This document shows, piece after piece, positions 43,396 to 56,259 of a stretch of DNA of 64,000 nt. Source of the DNA: Acidobacteriota bacterium (GTDB lineage: Bacteria; Acidobacteriota; Vicinamibacteria; Vicinamibacterales; UBA8438). The translations under genes were made by a program, and so were the position numbers. The notes below the pieces were generated by a model, which made no database searches, was not told where the DNA came from, and saw only the letters and a program-made list of their open reading frames with translations. The DNA lies in contig DQNS01000102.1 in the NCBI GenBank assembly GCA_015659035.1, positions 1 through 64,000 on the forward strand, in the 5' to 3' direction. Position 1 is the first letter of the stretch. Every line of letters starts with the position of its first letter.

Positions 43396-44434
43396 GACTC
43401 TCCATGATCTCGGTCAGCACCGCTTTCGACGGGCGCACTCGGTCCTCGGGCAGCGAGGCCAGCGGTTCGTCCACCAGGTTCAGCGTGGTCAGGAAGTCGT
43501 CGGCCGCCGGTTTCACGTAGATGAGACCGGTGGCGAACTCGCCGCGCTCGTGGGTGTCGTGGAGCACCCCCAACGCCTGCATCTTATCGGTGGGGTCGTA
43601 GCTCTCGGCGAGCTTCTTCAGATAGAGCCGCGACCCGTCGTGAAGCGTCACCTCCTGGGTCTCGCCCGGCTCATAGTCGACGGAGATGTCCTCGAAGTAC
43701 GGCACGAAGTCGAGCTCCTCCAGCTGGTCGGCGTGACTCTTCACATACGCGTAGCTTTTGGTCGACCCCTCGTGGTCGTTGAAGGTCACACACGGCGACA
43801 GCACATCGAGCATCGCCGTGCCACGATGACTGAGCGCCGCCTTCAGGATCGCCGTCAGCTGCTTCTTGTCCCCGGAGAATGACCGCGCCACGAACGTCGC
43901 GCCGAGCTGAATGGCGAGCGCGCAGGTATCGATGGGCGGCAGGTCGTTCACCACACCCGTCTTCAGCACGGACCCGACATCGGCGGTCGGCGAGAACTGC
44001 CCCTTGGTGAGACCGTAGCATCCGTTGTCTTCGATGATGTAGATGATCGGCAGATTCCGCCGCATCAGATGGATGAACTGGCCGATGCCGATCGCCCCGG
44101 TGTCACCGTCGCCGCTCACACCGATCGCCACAAGGTTCTTGTTGGCGATCAAGGCGCCGGTGCCGACCGATGGCATCCGGCCATGCACCGTGTTGAAGCC
44201 GTGCACGGACCCGAGGAAATACGCCGGGCTCTTGCTCGAGCAGCCGATACCGGACAGTTTCACCAGCTGCGTGGGTTCGATGCCCATCGCGAAGCACGCG
44301 TCGATGATTCGCTCCGAGATGGCGTTGTGCCCGCACCCGGCACACAGCGTGGTCTTGCTGCCGCGGTAGACGGGAAGCTCGAGTCCGATCCGGTTGATCT
44401 TCTTCTTCTTCAGAGATTGTGTCGCTGTCGCCAC
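43388..44434 (-). CDS. korB: 2-Oxoacid:ferredoxin oxidoreductase, beta subunit
   Basis: 348 residues. Binds thiamine diphosphate: GDGDTGAIGIG followed by DNGCYGLTKGQFSPT is the TPP/Mg motif. CAGCGHNAISERII at the N-terminus and GIGCSSK are typical of the two-subunit KorAB enzymes. With KorA it oxidises 2-oxoglutarate to succinyl-CoA, reducing ferredoxin (or the reverse). GTG 44434 follows AAAGGACG; the preceding frame lacks conservation. The stop codon lies in the hairpin repeat. Confidence 0.93.
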   Translation of the reverse strand: MATATQSLKKKKINRIGLELPVYRGSKTTLCAGCGHNAISERIIDACFAMGIEPTQLVKLSGIGCSSKSPAYFLGSVHGFNTVHGRMPSVGTGALIANKNLVAIGVSGDGDTGAIGIGQFIHLMRRNLPIIYIIEDNGCYGLTKGQFSPTADVGSVLKTGVVNDLPPIDTCALAIQLGATFVARSFSGDKKQLTAILKAALSHRGTAMLDVLSPCVTFNDHEGSTKSYAYVKSHADQLEELDFVPYFEDISVDYEPGETQEVTLHDGSRLYLKKLAESYDPTDKMQALGVLHDTHERGEFATGLIYVKPAADDFLTTLNLVDEPLASLPEDRVRPSKAVLTEIMESLA

Positions 44435-44518
44435 GATACGTCCTTTGCTGTGCGTGTCTGTTCTAGCGACGCCGCGCCTCAACCCGCCCAGACAACGGAC
44501 GGGTCACGCGGTACGTCG

Positions 44519-46417
44519 CTATTCGCCGCCAACCCCCGCATCGCGCGGGACCAGCTCATCGGCCTCCGAGAACTCGACCCGGTAGCCCTCCTGAATCAGG
44601 ATGTCGTCGGTGATGGTGCGGGCGTCGATCGACTGGCCGTTGTAGTGCAGGACGCTCCGAAGCCGTCCGGCCAGCTCGGGTCGCAGATCGGTCCGCATCA
44701 GGGTGACCATCTGCGCATCCCGGTTCTGCTCGACCACATACACACGGTCGTGGCGCTCGATGAACGACGCCAACGCGGACCGGAACGGATAGGCCCGGTG
44801 CCGGTAGTACGAGGTCTGCAGGTCCGCTTCGTCGCGGAGCTGGTCGCGACTCTCGACCACGGCCCAGTGCGTGGTACCGTACGCGATGATACCGACCCGC
44901 GCCTTGCGATTGATCTCCACGACCGGGGCCGGCAACCAGTTGCGAAAGGTCTCGAACTTGCGCATCAGCCGGTCGACGTTCCTCTGATAGTCGTCGGCCC
45001 GCTCGCTGTACTGCGCCGACTCGTTGTGACCCGAGCCGCGGCAGAAATAGGCCGGCATCGAGCGGCCGGGCACCGACCGGTAGGGAATGCCATCGCCATC
45101 CACGTCCCGATACCGACCGAACCGTCCGATCCGCTCGAGGGTCTCCTCGTCGAGCACCTTGCCCCGGTCCATCGGCTTGGCGGGGTACTCGAACGGCTGG
45201 GTCATCCACTGATTCATCCCGAGGTCCAGATCGCTCAGCACGAAGACCGGTGTCTGAAACCGCTCAGCCAGATCGAAGGCATTGACCGCCATCGAGTAGC
45301 ACTCTTCCGGTGAGCACGGGAACAAGAGCGGATGGCGGGTGTCCCCGTGGGACAGGAACGCCGTCGACAACACGTCTCCCTGTGCGGTCCGGGTCGGCAA
45401 CCCGGTCGACGGCCCCACGCGCTGGACGTCGAAGATGACCGCCGGGACCTCGGCGTAGTACGCAAGACCGACGAACTCGCCCATGAGCGAGATCCCGGGC
45501 CCCGACGTCGAGGTCATCGACCGGGCTCCGGCCCAGCCAGCGCCGATCGCCATCCCGAGTGCCGCGATCTCATCTTCTGCCTGCACGACGGCGAAGCTGG
45601 CCTTTCCCGTCTCCTTGTCGACCCGGTACTTGCGAAGATAGTCGATCAGCGTCTCGCAGAGCGACGACGACGGCGTGATCGGATACCAGGCGACGACGGT
45701 CACGCCGGCCATCATGCAGCCGATGGCGGCGGCGGCGTTGCCATCGATGAGGATGCGCCCCCCATTCTCGTCCATCGACTCGATCCGATACGGGTCCCGC
45801 TTCTCCAAGTGCTGCTCCGCGAAGGCGTACCCGACATCGAGCGCCTGCCGGTTGAGGGCCACGACCTTGACCTTGTTCCCGAACTGCTTCCGGAGCGCGA
45901 TCTCCATCTGGTCGAGATCAACCCCGAGGAGTCGCGACAACACGCCGTCATAGATCATGTTGCGGATACGACGGCGCATCTTGACGTCACGGGTCACCTC
46001 AGCGACGAGCCTGTCGAACGGCACCGGATAGAACACCAGGTCGCTGCGTACGCTGTCCAGCTTGAGCGATTCGTCGTAGACGACCATGGAGTCCGCATCG
46101 AGATTCAGGGTATCCTCTCGCGCCGTCTCTGGATTCATGGCCACGAGGACTTCAGTTTTCTTTTTCCACCCGATGTAGCCGTCCTTGTTGGTCCGAATTG
46201 TGAACCAGGTCGGCAAACCGGCGATGTTCGACGGGAACATATTTTTGCCCGACACCGGCACACCCATCTGAAAGATCGCACGGAGCAGCACCAAATTGGC
46301 CGTCTGGCTACCGGAGCCGTTGACCGTCGCGACCTGGATACTGAAATCGTTAACAACGGGTTCAACGGATGCTGATGGAGCTGGACGCTCTTCGACGGCG
46401 ACGTCGGACGCGGGCAT
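44519..46417 (-). CDS. korA: 2-Oxoacid:ferredoxin oxidoreductase, fused gamma-alpha subunit
   Basis: 632 residues. Residues 25-215 form the gamma domain (VNGSGSQTANLVLLRAIFQMGVPVSGKNMFPSNIAG), residues 225-610 the alpha (pyrimidine-binding) domain (GNAAAAIGCMMAGVTVVAWYPITPSSSL, ARSMTSTSGPGISLMGEFVGLAYYAEVP, TGLPTRTAQGD, FVLSDLDLGMNQWM). This gamma-alpha fusion with a separate beta is the two-subunit KorAB class. Upstream of korB by 84 bp on the same strand. Succinyl-CoA made here feeds the adjacent sucCD. Confidence 0.94.
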   Translation of the reverse strand: MPASDVAVEERPAPSASVEPVVNDFSIQVATVNGSGSQTANLVLLRAIFQMGVPVSGKNMFPSNIAGLPTWFTIRTNKDGYIGWKKKTEVLVAMNPETAREDTLNLDADSMVVYDESLKLDSVRSDLVFYPVPFDRLVAEVTRDVKMRRRIRNMIYDGVLSRLLGVDLDQMEIALRKQFGNKVKVVALNRQALDVGYAFAEQHLEKRDPYRIESMDENGGRILIDGNAAAAIGCMMAGVTVVAWYPITPSSSLCETLIDYLRKYRVDKETGKASFAVVQAEDEIAALGMAIGAGWAGARSMTSTSGPGISLMGEFVGLAYYAEVPAVIFDVQRVGPSTGLPTRTAQGDVLSTAFLSHGDTRHPLLFPCSPEECYSMAVNAFDLAERFQTPVFVLSDLDLGMNQWMTQPFEYPAKPMDRGKVLDEETLERIGRFGRYRDVDGDGIPYRSVPGRSMPAYFCRGSGHNESAQYSERADDYQRNVDRLMRKFETFRNWLPAPVVEINRKARVGIIAYGTTHWAVVESRDQLRDEADLQTSYYRHRAYPFRSALASFIERHDRVYVVEQNRDAQMVTLMRTDLRPELAGRLRSVLHYNGQSIDARTITDDILIQEGYRVEFSEADELVPRDAGVGGE

Positions 46418-46719
46418 GCAGAGTCCTCAGGGTGATGTGGTATTGGGTGGGTGGACTGGCACGATGATGGTGTCCTCAAACGGAACACGCGTAACCATCC
46501 CAGTGTATCACTGTTGGTTGGGGTTCCCGGAACGACGTTCGTACCGCGCCGGCGGTGTGATTTCGGTCATATGCCTGACTGCCAGGGCAGTATTCGACCC
46601 CGCTGAGCAGAAGCCGAGCACCGGCCCTGACGGGATGCATCTGCGGCCGCATGCTGCCGTGTTCCTGCAACGGCCCACCACGCCGAACATCATCACGACG
46701 AGAGCAGGCGGAATCGACC
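46418..46719. other. Intergenic region korA / sucD, nothing recognised
   Basis: 302 bp between two leftward genes. No gene, repeat class or clear promoter is visible, although a korA promoter must lie here. Confidence 0.5.
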
Positions 46720-47601
46720 TCACGCTGCATCCGATGCGATGGCAGCCGCGACCGCCGTACCGATGTCGGACGGGCTCTGTACCACCCGCACCCCGGCGGC
46801 CAGCAGCGCCGCCATCTTCTCTGCGGCCGTGCCCTTTCCCCCCGAGATGATCGCCCCGGCATGTCCCATCCGCCGACCGGGCGGCGCCGTCTGGCCGGCG
46901 ATGAACCCCACGACCGGCTTGCGCACATGGTCACGGATGAACGCGGCGGCGTCTTCCTCGGCAGTACCGCCGATCTCACCGATGAGCACGACGGCCTCGG
47001 TCGCCGCATCCTGCTCGAACAGACGCAGGGTGTCGATGAAGCTCGTGCCGATCAAGGGATCTCCGCCGATCCCGATGCAGGTCGTTTGCCCGAGCCCGAG
47101 CAGCGTCAACTGGTGAATCGCCTCGTAGGTCAACGTGCCGCTCTTCGACACGACGCCGACCCGGCCCTCGAGGCAGATGTGCCCGGGGATGATGCCGACC
47201 TTGGCCTGGCCCGCCGAGATCAGACCCGGGCAGTTCGGCCCGATCAGACGACTGTCCCGACCGTCGAGAAACCGCAACGCCCGCATCATATCCAAGGTGG
47301 GGATCCCCTCGGTGATGCAGACGATCAGCGCGACCCCCGCGTCTGCCGCCTCCATGACGGCATCGGCGGCGACCGCGGGCGGCACGAAGATGACCGACGC
47401 GTTCGCACCGGTCTCCCGGACGGCCGACTCGACCGTGTTGAAGACCGGAACACCCTCGTGCGTGCTGCCGCCCTTGCCCGGGGTCACACCGCCCACGACG
47501 GTGGTGCCATACTCGGCCGCCTGCCGTGCGTGAAACGACCCCTCGCGCCCGGTCAGCCCCTGAACCACTAGCCGCGTCTGTGGGTCGATCAGAACCGCCA
47601 T
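46720..47601 (-). CDS. sucD: Succinyl-CoA synthetase, alpha subunit
   Basis: 293 residues. CoA-binding N-terminus ([22 protein letters not shown]), [24 protein letters not shown], and the phosphohistidine segment [17 protein letters not shown]. Cleaves succinyl-CoA with substrate-level phosphorylation. Starts 21 bp after sucC. Confidence 0.97.
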   Translation of the reverse strand: MAVLIDPQTRLVVQGLTGREGSFHARQAAEYGTTVVGGVTPGKGGSTHEGVPVFNTVESAVRETGANASVIFVPPAVAADAVMEAADAGVALIVCITEGIPTLDMMRALRFLDGRDSRLIGPNCPGLISAGQAKVGIIPGHICLEGRVGVVSKSGTLTYEAIHQLTLLGLGQTTCIGIGGDPLIGTSFIDTLRLFEQDAATEAVVLIGEIGGTAEEDAAAFIRDHVRKPVVGFIAGQTAPPGRRMGHAGAIISGGKGTAAEKMAALLAAGVRVVQSPSDIGTAVAAAIASDAA

Positions 47602-47619
47602 GTCAGTGAGACATCCTTG

Positions 47620-47653
47620 CCCTCACCCCGACCCCCTCCCAGGGCGAGAGGGA
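47620..47653. repeat. REP-like repeat, copy 3, overlapping the 3' end of sucC
   Basis: CCCTCACCCCG then CCCCTCCCAGGGCGAGAGGGA. On the minus strand it encodes the last residues of SucC (PPSRPGRGSG) and its TGA stop. Confidence 0.65.
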
Positions 47654-48828
47654 GGCACTGGAGTGCTCTTGCTAGCTGCAAGCTCGACGACCCGCTGCGC
47701 CGCCTCGCCCATGCTGTCGGCCGTGGTGAAGTTCAGCCCGCTGTCACGCAATATCCGTCTGCCTTCGTCGACGTTCGTGCCTTCCATCCGGATGACGACC
47801 GGCACGCGCACCCCAAGCTCGGTGACCGCCGCGATGACCCCGTCCGCAAGCACGTCGCACCGGAGGATCCCACCGAAGATGTTGATGAGCACCGCGCGCA
47901 CCTTGGTGTCCGACAACAGGAGGCGAAAGGCGTTGCGAATCTGTTCCGCGTTGGCACCCCCGCCGACATCGAGGAAGTTCGCCGGCTCGCCGCCGGCCAG
48001 CTTGATGATGTCCATGGTGGCCATGGCGAGACCGGCGCCGTTGACCATGCACCCGATGGTGCCGTCGAGCCGGATGTAATTGAGCCCGTGCTGTGACGCC
48101 TCGACCTCCAGCTCCTCTTCCTCGGCCAGATCCCGCAACTCGCCCAGCGCCGGATGCCGGAACAGCGCGTTGTCATCGAGCGTCACCTTCGCATCGAGCG
48201 CCAGCACGTCGCCGGCCCCCGTCACGACCAACGGGTTGATCTCGATCAGGGACGCGTCGACGGCGTGGAACACCGTGGCGACACTCTGCATCAGCGCCGC
48301 CGCCTTGCGGGCCACCGGCCCGGTCAGACCGACGGCATAGGCCAGACGTCGCGCTTGGAACGCGGCCAACCCGATGCCAGGGTCGATGTGCACCTTGTGG
48401 ATTAGCTCCGGCGTCTGGGCCGCCACCTGCTCAATGTCCATCCCCCCCGCGGCGCTCGCCATCATCAGGGGTCGTTGCGCTGCCCGATCGATCAAGAGAC
48501 CGAGGTAGAGCTCGCTCGCGATATCGAGCCCCTCTTCGACCAGAAGCCGGGACACGCGCTGCCCTCCGGGACCGGTCTGCGCGGTCACCAGCGTCATCCC
48601 GAGCATCTCGCCCGCAATCCGGGCCGCGTCCTCGGCGGTCTCGACCAGCTTGACGCCACCGCCTTTTCCGCGCCCGCCGGCGTGAATCTGGGCCTTCACG
48701 ACCACCCGCCCTCCGAGACGGCGTGCGGCGTCCCCAGCCTCGGCAGCCGAAGAGACCGCCTCACCCTGCGGGATGCCGACGCCGTGCCGCGCGAGCAGCG
48801 CCTTGCCTTGGTATTCGTGAATCTTCAC
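47623..48828 (-). CDS. sucC: Succinyl-CoA synthetase, beta subunit
   Basis: 401 residues. KIHEYQGKALLARHGVGIPQG opens the ATP-grasp domain. GGRGKGGGVKL, SSAAGGMDIE-like ASAAGGMDIEQVA, EINPLVVTG, NGAGLAMATMDIIKLAGGEPANFLDVGGGA and NIFGGILRCD are standard. GTG 48828 is chosen by homology (KIHEYQ). The normal protein ends near VVELAAS; an added KSTPVPPSRPGRGSG is translated from the REP-like repeat. Forms an operon with sucD, 21 bp downstream. Confidence 0.95.
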   Translation of the reverse strand: MKIHEYQGKALLARHGVGIPQGEAVSSAAEAGDAARRLGGRVVVKAQIHAGGRGKGGGVKLVETAEDAARIAGEMLGMTLVTAQTGPGGQRVSRLLVEEGLDIASELYLGLLIDRAAQRPLMMASAAGGMDIEQVAAQTPELIHKVHIDPGIGLAAFQARRLAYAVGLTGPVARKAAALMQSVATVFHAVDASLIEINPLVVTGAGDVLALDAKVTLDDNALFRHPALGELRDLAEEEELEVEASQHGLNYIRLDGTIGCMVNGAGLAMATMDIIKLAGGEPANFLDVGGGANAEQIRNAFRLLLSDTKVRAVLINIFGGILRCDVLADGVIAAVTELGVRVPVVIRMEGTNVDEGRRILRDSGLNFTTADSMGEAAQRVVELAASKSTPVPPSRPGRGSG

Positions 48829-48837
48829 ATTCCACAA

Positions 48838-48862
48838 GGAGACAGGAGGCAGGAGGCAGGAG
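48838..48862. repeat. Heptanucleotide tandem repeat directly upstream of sucC
   Basis: GGAGACA, GGAGGCA, GGAGGCA, GGAG: three and a half clean 7-bp units, 10 bp from the sucC start codon. Confidence 0.75.
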
Positions 48863-48930
48863 ATCGGTTCTCCGACCTGCTTCCTCGGATCGGCCGACGT
48901 GAAAAGAAGGTGGCGAAGCCCTCCGGCTTT

Positions 48931-48950
48931 TCCTGTCTCCTGTCTCCTGT
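48931..48950. repeat. Heptanucleotide tandem repeat downstream of mdh
   Basis: TCCTGTC, TCCTGTC, TCCTGT. Preceded by AAGCC-CTCC-GGCTTTT, a short hairpin with a T run, so together they may end the mdh transcript. Confidence 0.7.
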
Positions 48951-48962
48951 ACGACGTTCCGT

Positions 48963-50104
<1,142 letters not shown>

Positions 50105-50203
50105 AAGTTGACGATCGCGGCGCCGGCGTACTCCGACGTCTTGAGGAACACACGCAGTTTTAGGGCACGTCCCCATGACGCGATGCAAGATCTTCACAGA
50201 AAC

Positions 50204-50224
50204 TGTGGAAAACCTTGTGGAAAA
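50204..50224. promoter_or_regulatory. Two tandem DnaA-box-like sites (TGTGGAAAA)
   Basis: TGTGGAAAA at 50204-50212 and 50216-50224 (reverse TTTTCCACA, fits TTWTNCACA). An additional TTCACAGAAACTGTGG palindrome overlaps the first. No dnaA or dnaN gene is near. Confidence 0.4.
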
Positions 50225-50333
50225 ATGTCCCCCTGGCAGCGAGTGCACCGCGCCAACCGGGGACTTCTAGCAGTTTGCACCATCGTGGTGCGGCAGGCCT
50301 GCTGTGACCCGGCCTCCGCACGCGGCCGCCCAT

Positions 50334-50339
50334 TATACT
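50334..50339 (+). promoter_or_regulatory. Possible -10 box (TATACT) of serA
   Basis: TATACT, 115 bp upstream of the serA start in a locally AT-richer spot. No -35 match at 17 bp. Confidence 0.25.
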
Positions 50340-50454
50340 GTACGGTCTTGGTGCGGCTGCGGGCGCTTGCGATCGGACGGCGCGCACCGTGTGTTCACTG
50401 CTCGAACACGATCACGCACGCCTCGGACGACACACATCGAGGCACGCCAGACTC

Positions 50455-52041
50455 ATGAAAATCGTGATTGCCGATCCGCTGCCGTCGTCCGCGACCGACC
50501 TGCTTCGGGACGAGGGCTGGAACGTCGATGCGCAGACCGATCGCACCGCCGAAGAGCTTCACGCCACACTCGCCGACGCCGACGCGCTGATCGTCCGCAG
50601 TGCCACCCGTGTCGATGCCGACCTGATCGCGAGGGCGCCCGGATTGAAGGTGATCGCCCGCGCCGGCACCGGCGTCGACAACGTGGATGTCGATGCCGCC
50701 AGTGCCGGCGGCATTCTGGTCGTCAACGCGCCGGGCGCCAACAGCGTCAGCGTCGCCGAGCATGCCTTTGCGCTGCTGCTGGCGTCAGCCCGATCGATCG
50801 CGCAGGCCGACGGCCAGATGAAGGCCGGCCGCTGGGAGAAGAAGCGGTTGATCGGAACCGAGCTTCTGGGCAAGACGCTCGGGGTCGTCGGTCTCGGTCG
50901 GATCGGCCGGGAAGTGGTGCACCGGGCCCATGCCTTTGGCATGCGGACCATTGCGCACGACCCCTTCATCGCCAGTCAGGTCGCGGCCGACCTCGACGTC
51001 GAGCTGCTGGAGCTTGACGAGCTGTGCACCCAGGCGGACTTCATCACGCTGCACCTGCCGTCAACCGGCACCCGACCGCTCTTCGACGCCGAACGGCTGT
51101 CACGCTGCAAGCCCGCCCTGCGGATCATCAACACGGCACGCGGCACGCTCATCGACGAGGCGGCGCTGGCCGACGCGATCGAGCAGGGCATGGTCGGCGG
51201 GGCCGGGCTGGACGTGTTTCAGACCGAGCCCCCCAGCGACACGCGTCTCACCAGCCTGCCGCAGGTGGTCTCCACGCCGCACATCGCCGGGTCCACACGT
51301 GAGGCGCAGGAACTGGTCGGTCTCGAAACCGCCACGTGTGTGCGCGACTTCCTGCGCGCGGGGGTCGTGCGCAACGCCGTGAACTATCCATCGCTCGCAC
51401 CCGAGGAGCTCCGCAGGATCCAGCCCTACGCGGTGCTGGCACAGCGGCTGGGCGCGTTCCTCGGCCAGATCTCGACCGGCCGGATCGAGACCGTGGCGAT
51501 CCGGTATTACGGCGAGCTCGCCGAGGGAAACAACGAGATCCTGGTTGGCGCCACCTTGGTGGGCTTCTTCGGCACAGTGCTGTCGACCAACGTCACGCCG
51601 ATCAACGCCCGGGCGCTAGCGAAGGAGCGCGGCATCGAAGTCATCGAGTCGCGCAGCACGCGCCCCCGCAACTTCACCAGCCTGATTTCCGTCAAGCTGC
51701 ATACGAACGACGGCGAGCGCTGGGCCGAGGGTGCGCTGTTCGAGCAGGCTGGTCCACGGCTGGTCCTGCTCGACGGGGTCAGGATCGAGGCGCCGCTCGA
51801 GGGCACGATCGTGGTCATTCGCAACAACGACCAGCCGGGTGTCATCGGAGCGGTCGGGACGATTCTCGGACGCCGGCGAATCAACATCGCGACCTTCGCG
51901 CTCGGCCGCGGATCCACCGGAGCCGTGGCGGTGGTCAACATCGATCGCGAGGGTGCGGACGACCCACAGGTCACCGATGACGTCCTCGACGAGATCCGCG
52001 CCGTGCCCGCCGTGCAGCAGGTGGCGGTGGTTACCGTCTGA
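50455..52041 (+). CDS. serA: D-3-phosphoglycerate dehydrogenase
   Basis: 528 residues, the long form with an ASB domain and ACT domain. Catalyses the first step of serine synthesis. IVIADPLPSSATDLL at the start, LGVVGLGRIGREVV (NAD loop), NTARGTLIDEAALA with catalytic Arg, GAGLDVFQTEP, then STPHIAGSTREAQ with the catalytic His. Residues 320-445 are the ASB domain and 455-528 the ACT domain (VVIRNNDQPGVIGAVGTILG), a likely serine sensor. Serine feeds the glycine cleavage genes at 1-2.8 kb. Confidence 0.97.
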   Translation: MKIVIADPLPSSATDLLRDEGWNVDAQTDRTAEELHATLADADALIVRSATRVDADLIARAPGLKVIARAGTGVDNVDVDAASAGGILVVNAPGANSVSVAEHAFALLLASARSIAQADGQMKAGRWEKKRLIGTELLGKTLGVVGLGRIGREVVHRAHAFGMRTIAHDPFIASQVAADLDVELLELDELCTQADFITLHLPSTGTRPLFDAERLSRCKPALRIINTARGTLIDEAALADAIEQGMVGGAGLDVFQTEPPSDTRLTSLPQVVSTPHIAGSTREAQELVGLETATCVRDFLRAGVVRNAVNYPSLAPEELRRIQPYAVLAQRLGAFLGQISTGRIETVAIRYYGELAEGNNEILVGATLVGFFGTVLSTNVTPINARALAKERGIEVIESRSTRPRNFTSLISVKLHTNDGERWAEGALFEQAGPRLVLLDGVRIEAPLEGTIVVIRNNDQPGVIGAVGTILGRRRINIATFALGRGSTGAVAVVNIDREGADDPQVTDDVLDEIRAVPAVQQVAVVTV

Positions 52042-52048
52042 CGCTCGC

Positions 52049-52068
52049 AGGAGACAGGAGTCAGGAGA
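52049..52068. repeat. Heptanucleotide tandem repeat after serA
   Basis: AGGAGAC, AGGAGTC, AGGAG, beginning 8 bp after the stop codon. Confidence 0.65.
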
Positions 52069-52152
52069 AAACCTGAGGGCTTCGCCTGATGCTGGTCAAC
52101 AATCAAACTTGGCGCACCTGCGACGAAGCACCCACTCGCTTGGAGCGCCCAA

Positions 52153-52180
52153 AGCCTCTAGCCCACAGCCCATAGCCGTC
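52153..52180. repeat. Heptanucleotide tandem repeat (AGCCCAY unit)
   Basis: AGCCTCT, AGCCCAC, AGCCCAT, AGCCGTC: four units with a fixed AGCC. Related to the copies at 11464 and 11547. Confidence 0.65.
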
Positions 52181-52220
52181 AAGGCCGGGCGACGAAAGCG
52201 CAACGGGAGACCGGGGTCGC

Positions 52221-52769
52221 CTACGGCAGCGTGAGGCGGAGCGGGGTGCCGTCGCGCAGGTCGAGCAGCTCGACGGCGTCGTCGGTGACGCCGCGCACCT
52301 GAAACCGGCCCATCACCTCATCGCCGACGCGGGCGAGAAAGACACGTCCGTCGGCGGAGAGGATCGCCGTTCGGCGGCGACCGTCGGACGTGCGCTCGAT
52401 GCCGATGCCGGCGAGCAACACGGCCGGCGGCTCGGGCGCCACGCTGTCGACCACCGACAGCGCGGGTGCGGGCGTCGCCGCCATCTCCGACGGCGGTGGA
52501 CTGGTCGCAGGGGTACGGGCCGTGAGCGTGAATGGGTTCCGCGCCGGTTCGCGCGGACGCGGCGCCTTCTCGAGCCAAGCGGACAGACGCGCAACCTCCC
52601 GCTCGAGGTCCAGCCGGGCGGGTGCCGGCGTCAGGGACTGCGCCGGCGTCACCCCGACGCCGATCGGGCTGTCGCTCACAGGCACCGGCACCGTACCCGC
52701 CGCTGACGACAGCCAGGCCGCCAGCACCGCCACACCGCCCGTCAACACCGCCACACGCGAAGAGGTCAT
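52221..52769 (-). CDS. GspC/PilP-like envelope protein, hypothetical
   Basis: 182 residues. A short N-terminal membrane helix (VAVLTGGVAVLAAWLSSAAG) is followed by a long Pro/Ala/Thr-rich linker (about 30-110). A small C-terminal beta domain follows (ILSADGRVFLARVGDEVMGRF-type strands ending in ELLDLRDGTPLRLTL). This layout and the L-x-G-D-x-(I/V)-x-G-x-(F/Y) pattern are like the HR domain of GspC and PilP, inner-membrane clamps of type II secretion and type IV pili. No other secretion gene is adjacent. ATG 52769 is chosen because the helix follows directly. Confidence 0.5.
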   Translation of the reverse strand: MTSSRVAVLTGGVAVLAAWLSSAAGTVPVPVSDSPIGVGVTPAQSLTPAPARLDLEREVARLSAWLEKAPRPREPARNPFTLTARTPATSPPPSEMAATPAPALSVVDSVAPEPPAVLLAGIGIERTSDGRRRTAILSADGRVFLARVGDEVMGRFQVRGVTDDAVELLDLRDGTPLRLTLP

Positions 52770-52876
52770 AGTCGTCAGGATCCATCGTACTACCCTTTGA
52801 CCGCGTCGCGCATCGGCGCCTGCACACCGTTGCACCCCTTCTGCCTCCGGCGTCGCGCGTCGACCGGGTCCTCACC

Positions 52877-55398
<2,522 letters not shown>

Positions 55399-55436
55399 CG
55401 CCTTTCAGCAGCCTGCTAGGTATCTATAATGGTCGC

Positions 55437-56255
55437 GTGCCTGGAGTACGTGTCGGCGACGTGCCGATCGGAGGTGGGGCCCCGCTCGTCTTGATTGGCG
55501 GCCCGTGCGTCATCGAGAGCGAAACGCACGCGCTGTCGCTCGGCGGTGCCATCGCCGAGGTGGCGCGGCGTCTCGGCGTGCCCTTCGTGTTCAAGGCATC
55601 GTTCGACAAGGCCAATCGCACCGCCGGGCTGTCCTTTCGCGGCCCGGGTCTCGACGCCGGGCTGGCGGCCCTCGCGGCGGTCAAGGAGACGCACAGCGTC
55701 CCGGTCCTGACCGACGTGCACGAGGTCCACCAGGTGCCGGCCGTCGCCGAGGTGGCCGACGTCCTGCAAATTCCGGCGTTCCTGTCACGGCAGACCGACC
55801 TGATCGTCTCCGCCGCGAACACCGGCCGCGCCGTCAACCTGAAGAAGGGCCAGTTCATGGCGCCCGGCGACATGCGCCACGCCATCGACAAGGTGACCGC
55901 CACCGGAAACGATCGCGTCCTGGTCACCGAGCGCGGTGTCAGCTTCGGATACCACAACCTGGTCGTGGACATCCGGGCGTTCCCGCAGCTACGGGCCCTT
56001 GGAACACCGGTGGTGTTCGACGTGACCCACAGCCTGCAGCTCCCGGGCGGCGGGGACGGCGTCACCACCGGTCAGTCCGAATACATCGAGCCGCTGGCCG
56101 CGGCCGGCGTCGCCGCCGGGGTGGACGCCGTCTTCCTCGAGATCCACGAAGAGCCCGCGCGGGCCAAGAGCGACGCACAGAACGCCCTCCGGCTCGACCG
56201 GCTGGAGCCGCTGCTCGAACGGCTGCTGCGGATCGACGCGGCCGCGCGAGGATAG
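55437..56255 (+). CDS. kdsA: 3-deoxy-8-phosphooctulonate synthase
   Basis: 272 residues. Condenses arabinose 5-phosphate with PEP to Kdo 8-phosphate. LIGGPCVIESETHAL, FVFKASFDKANR, LTDVHEVHQ, QIPAFLSRQTDL, VNLKKGQFMAPGDM and VTERGVSFGYHNLVVD are all present. GTG 55437 is in frame, whereas the ATG at 55429 is not. It lies 38 bp after pyrG and 4 bp before kdsD. Confidence 0.96.
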   Translation: MPGVRVGDVPIGGGAPLVLIGGPCVIESETHALSLGGAIAEVARRLGVPFVFKASFDKANRTAGLSFRGPGLDAGLAALAAVKETHSVPVLTDVHEVHQVPAVAEVADVLQIPAFLSRQTDLIVSAANTGRAVNLKKGQFMAPGDMRHAIDKVTATGNDRVLVTERGVSFGYHNLVVDIRAFPQLRALGTPVVFDVTHSLQLPGGGDGVTTGQSEYIEPLAAAGVAAGVDAVFLEIHEEPARAKSDAQNALRLDRLEPLLERLLRIDAAARG

Positions 56256-56259
56256 CCCC

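Larger units (their letters stand above)
50105..50454. other. Leader region of serA
   Basis: 350 bp without a gene, containing a pair of DnaA-box-like nonamers (50204-50224) and a possible -10 box (50334-50339). Confidence 0.5.

Noticed and set aside
50105-50454. Chromosomal replication origin
   Set aside because: Two DnaA-like boxes only, no cluster, no AT-rich unwinding element and no dnaA/dnaN/gyrB nearby.
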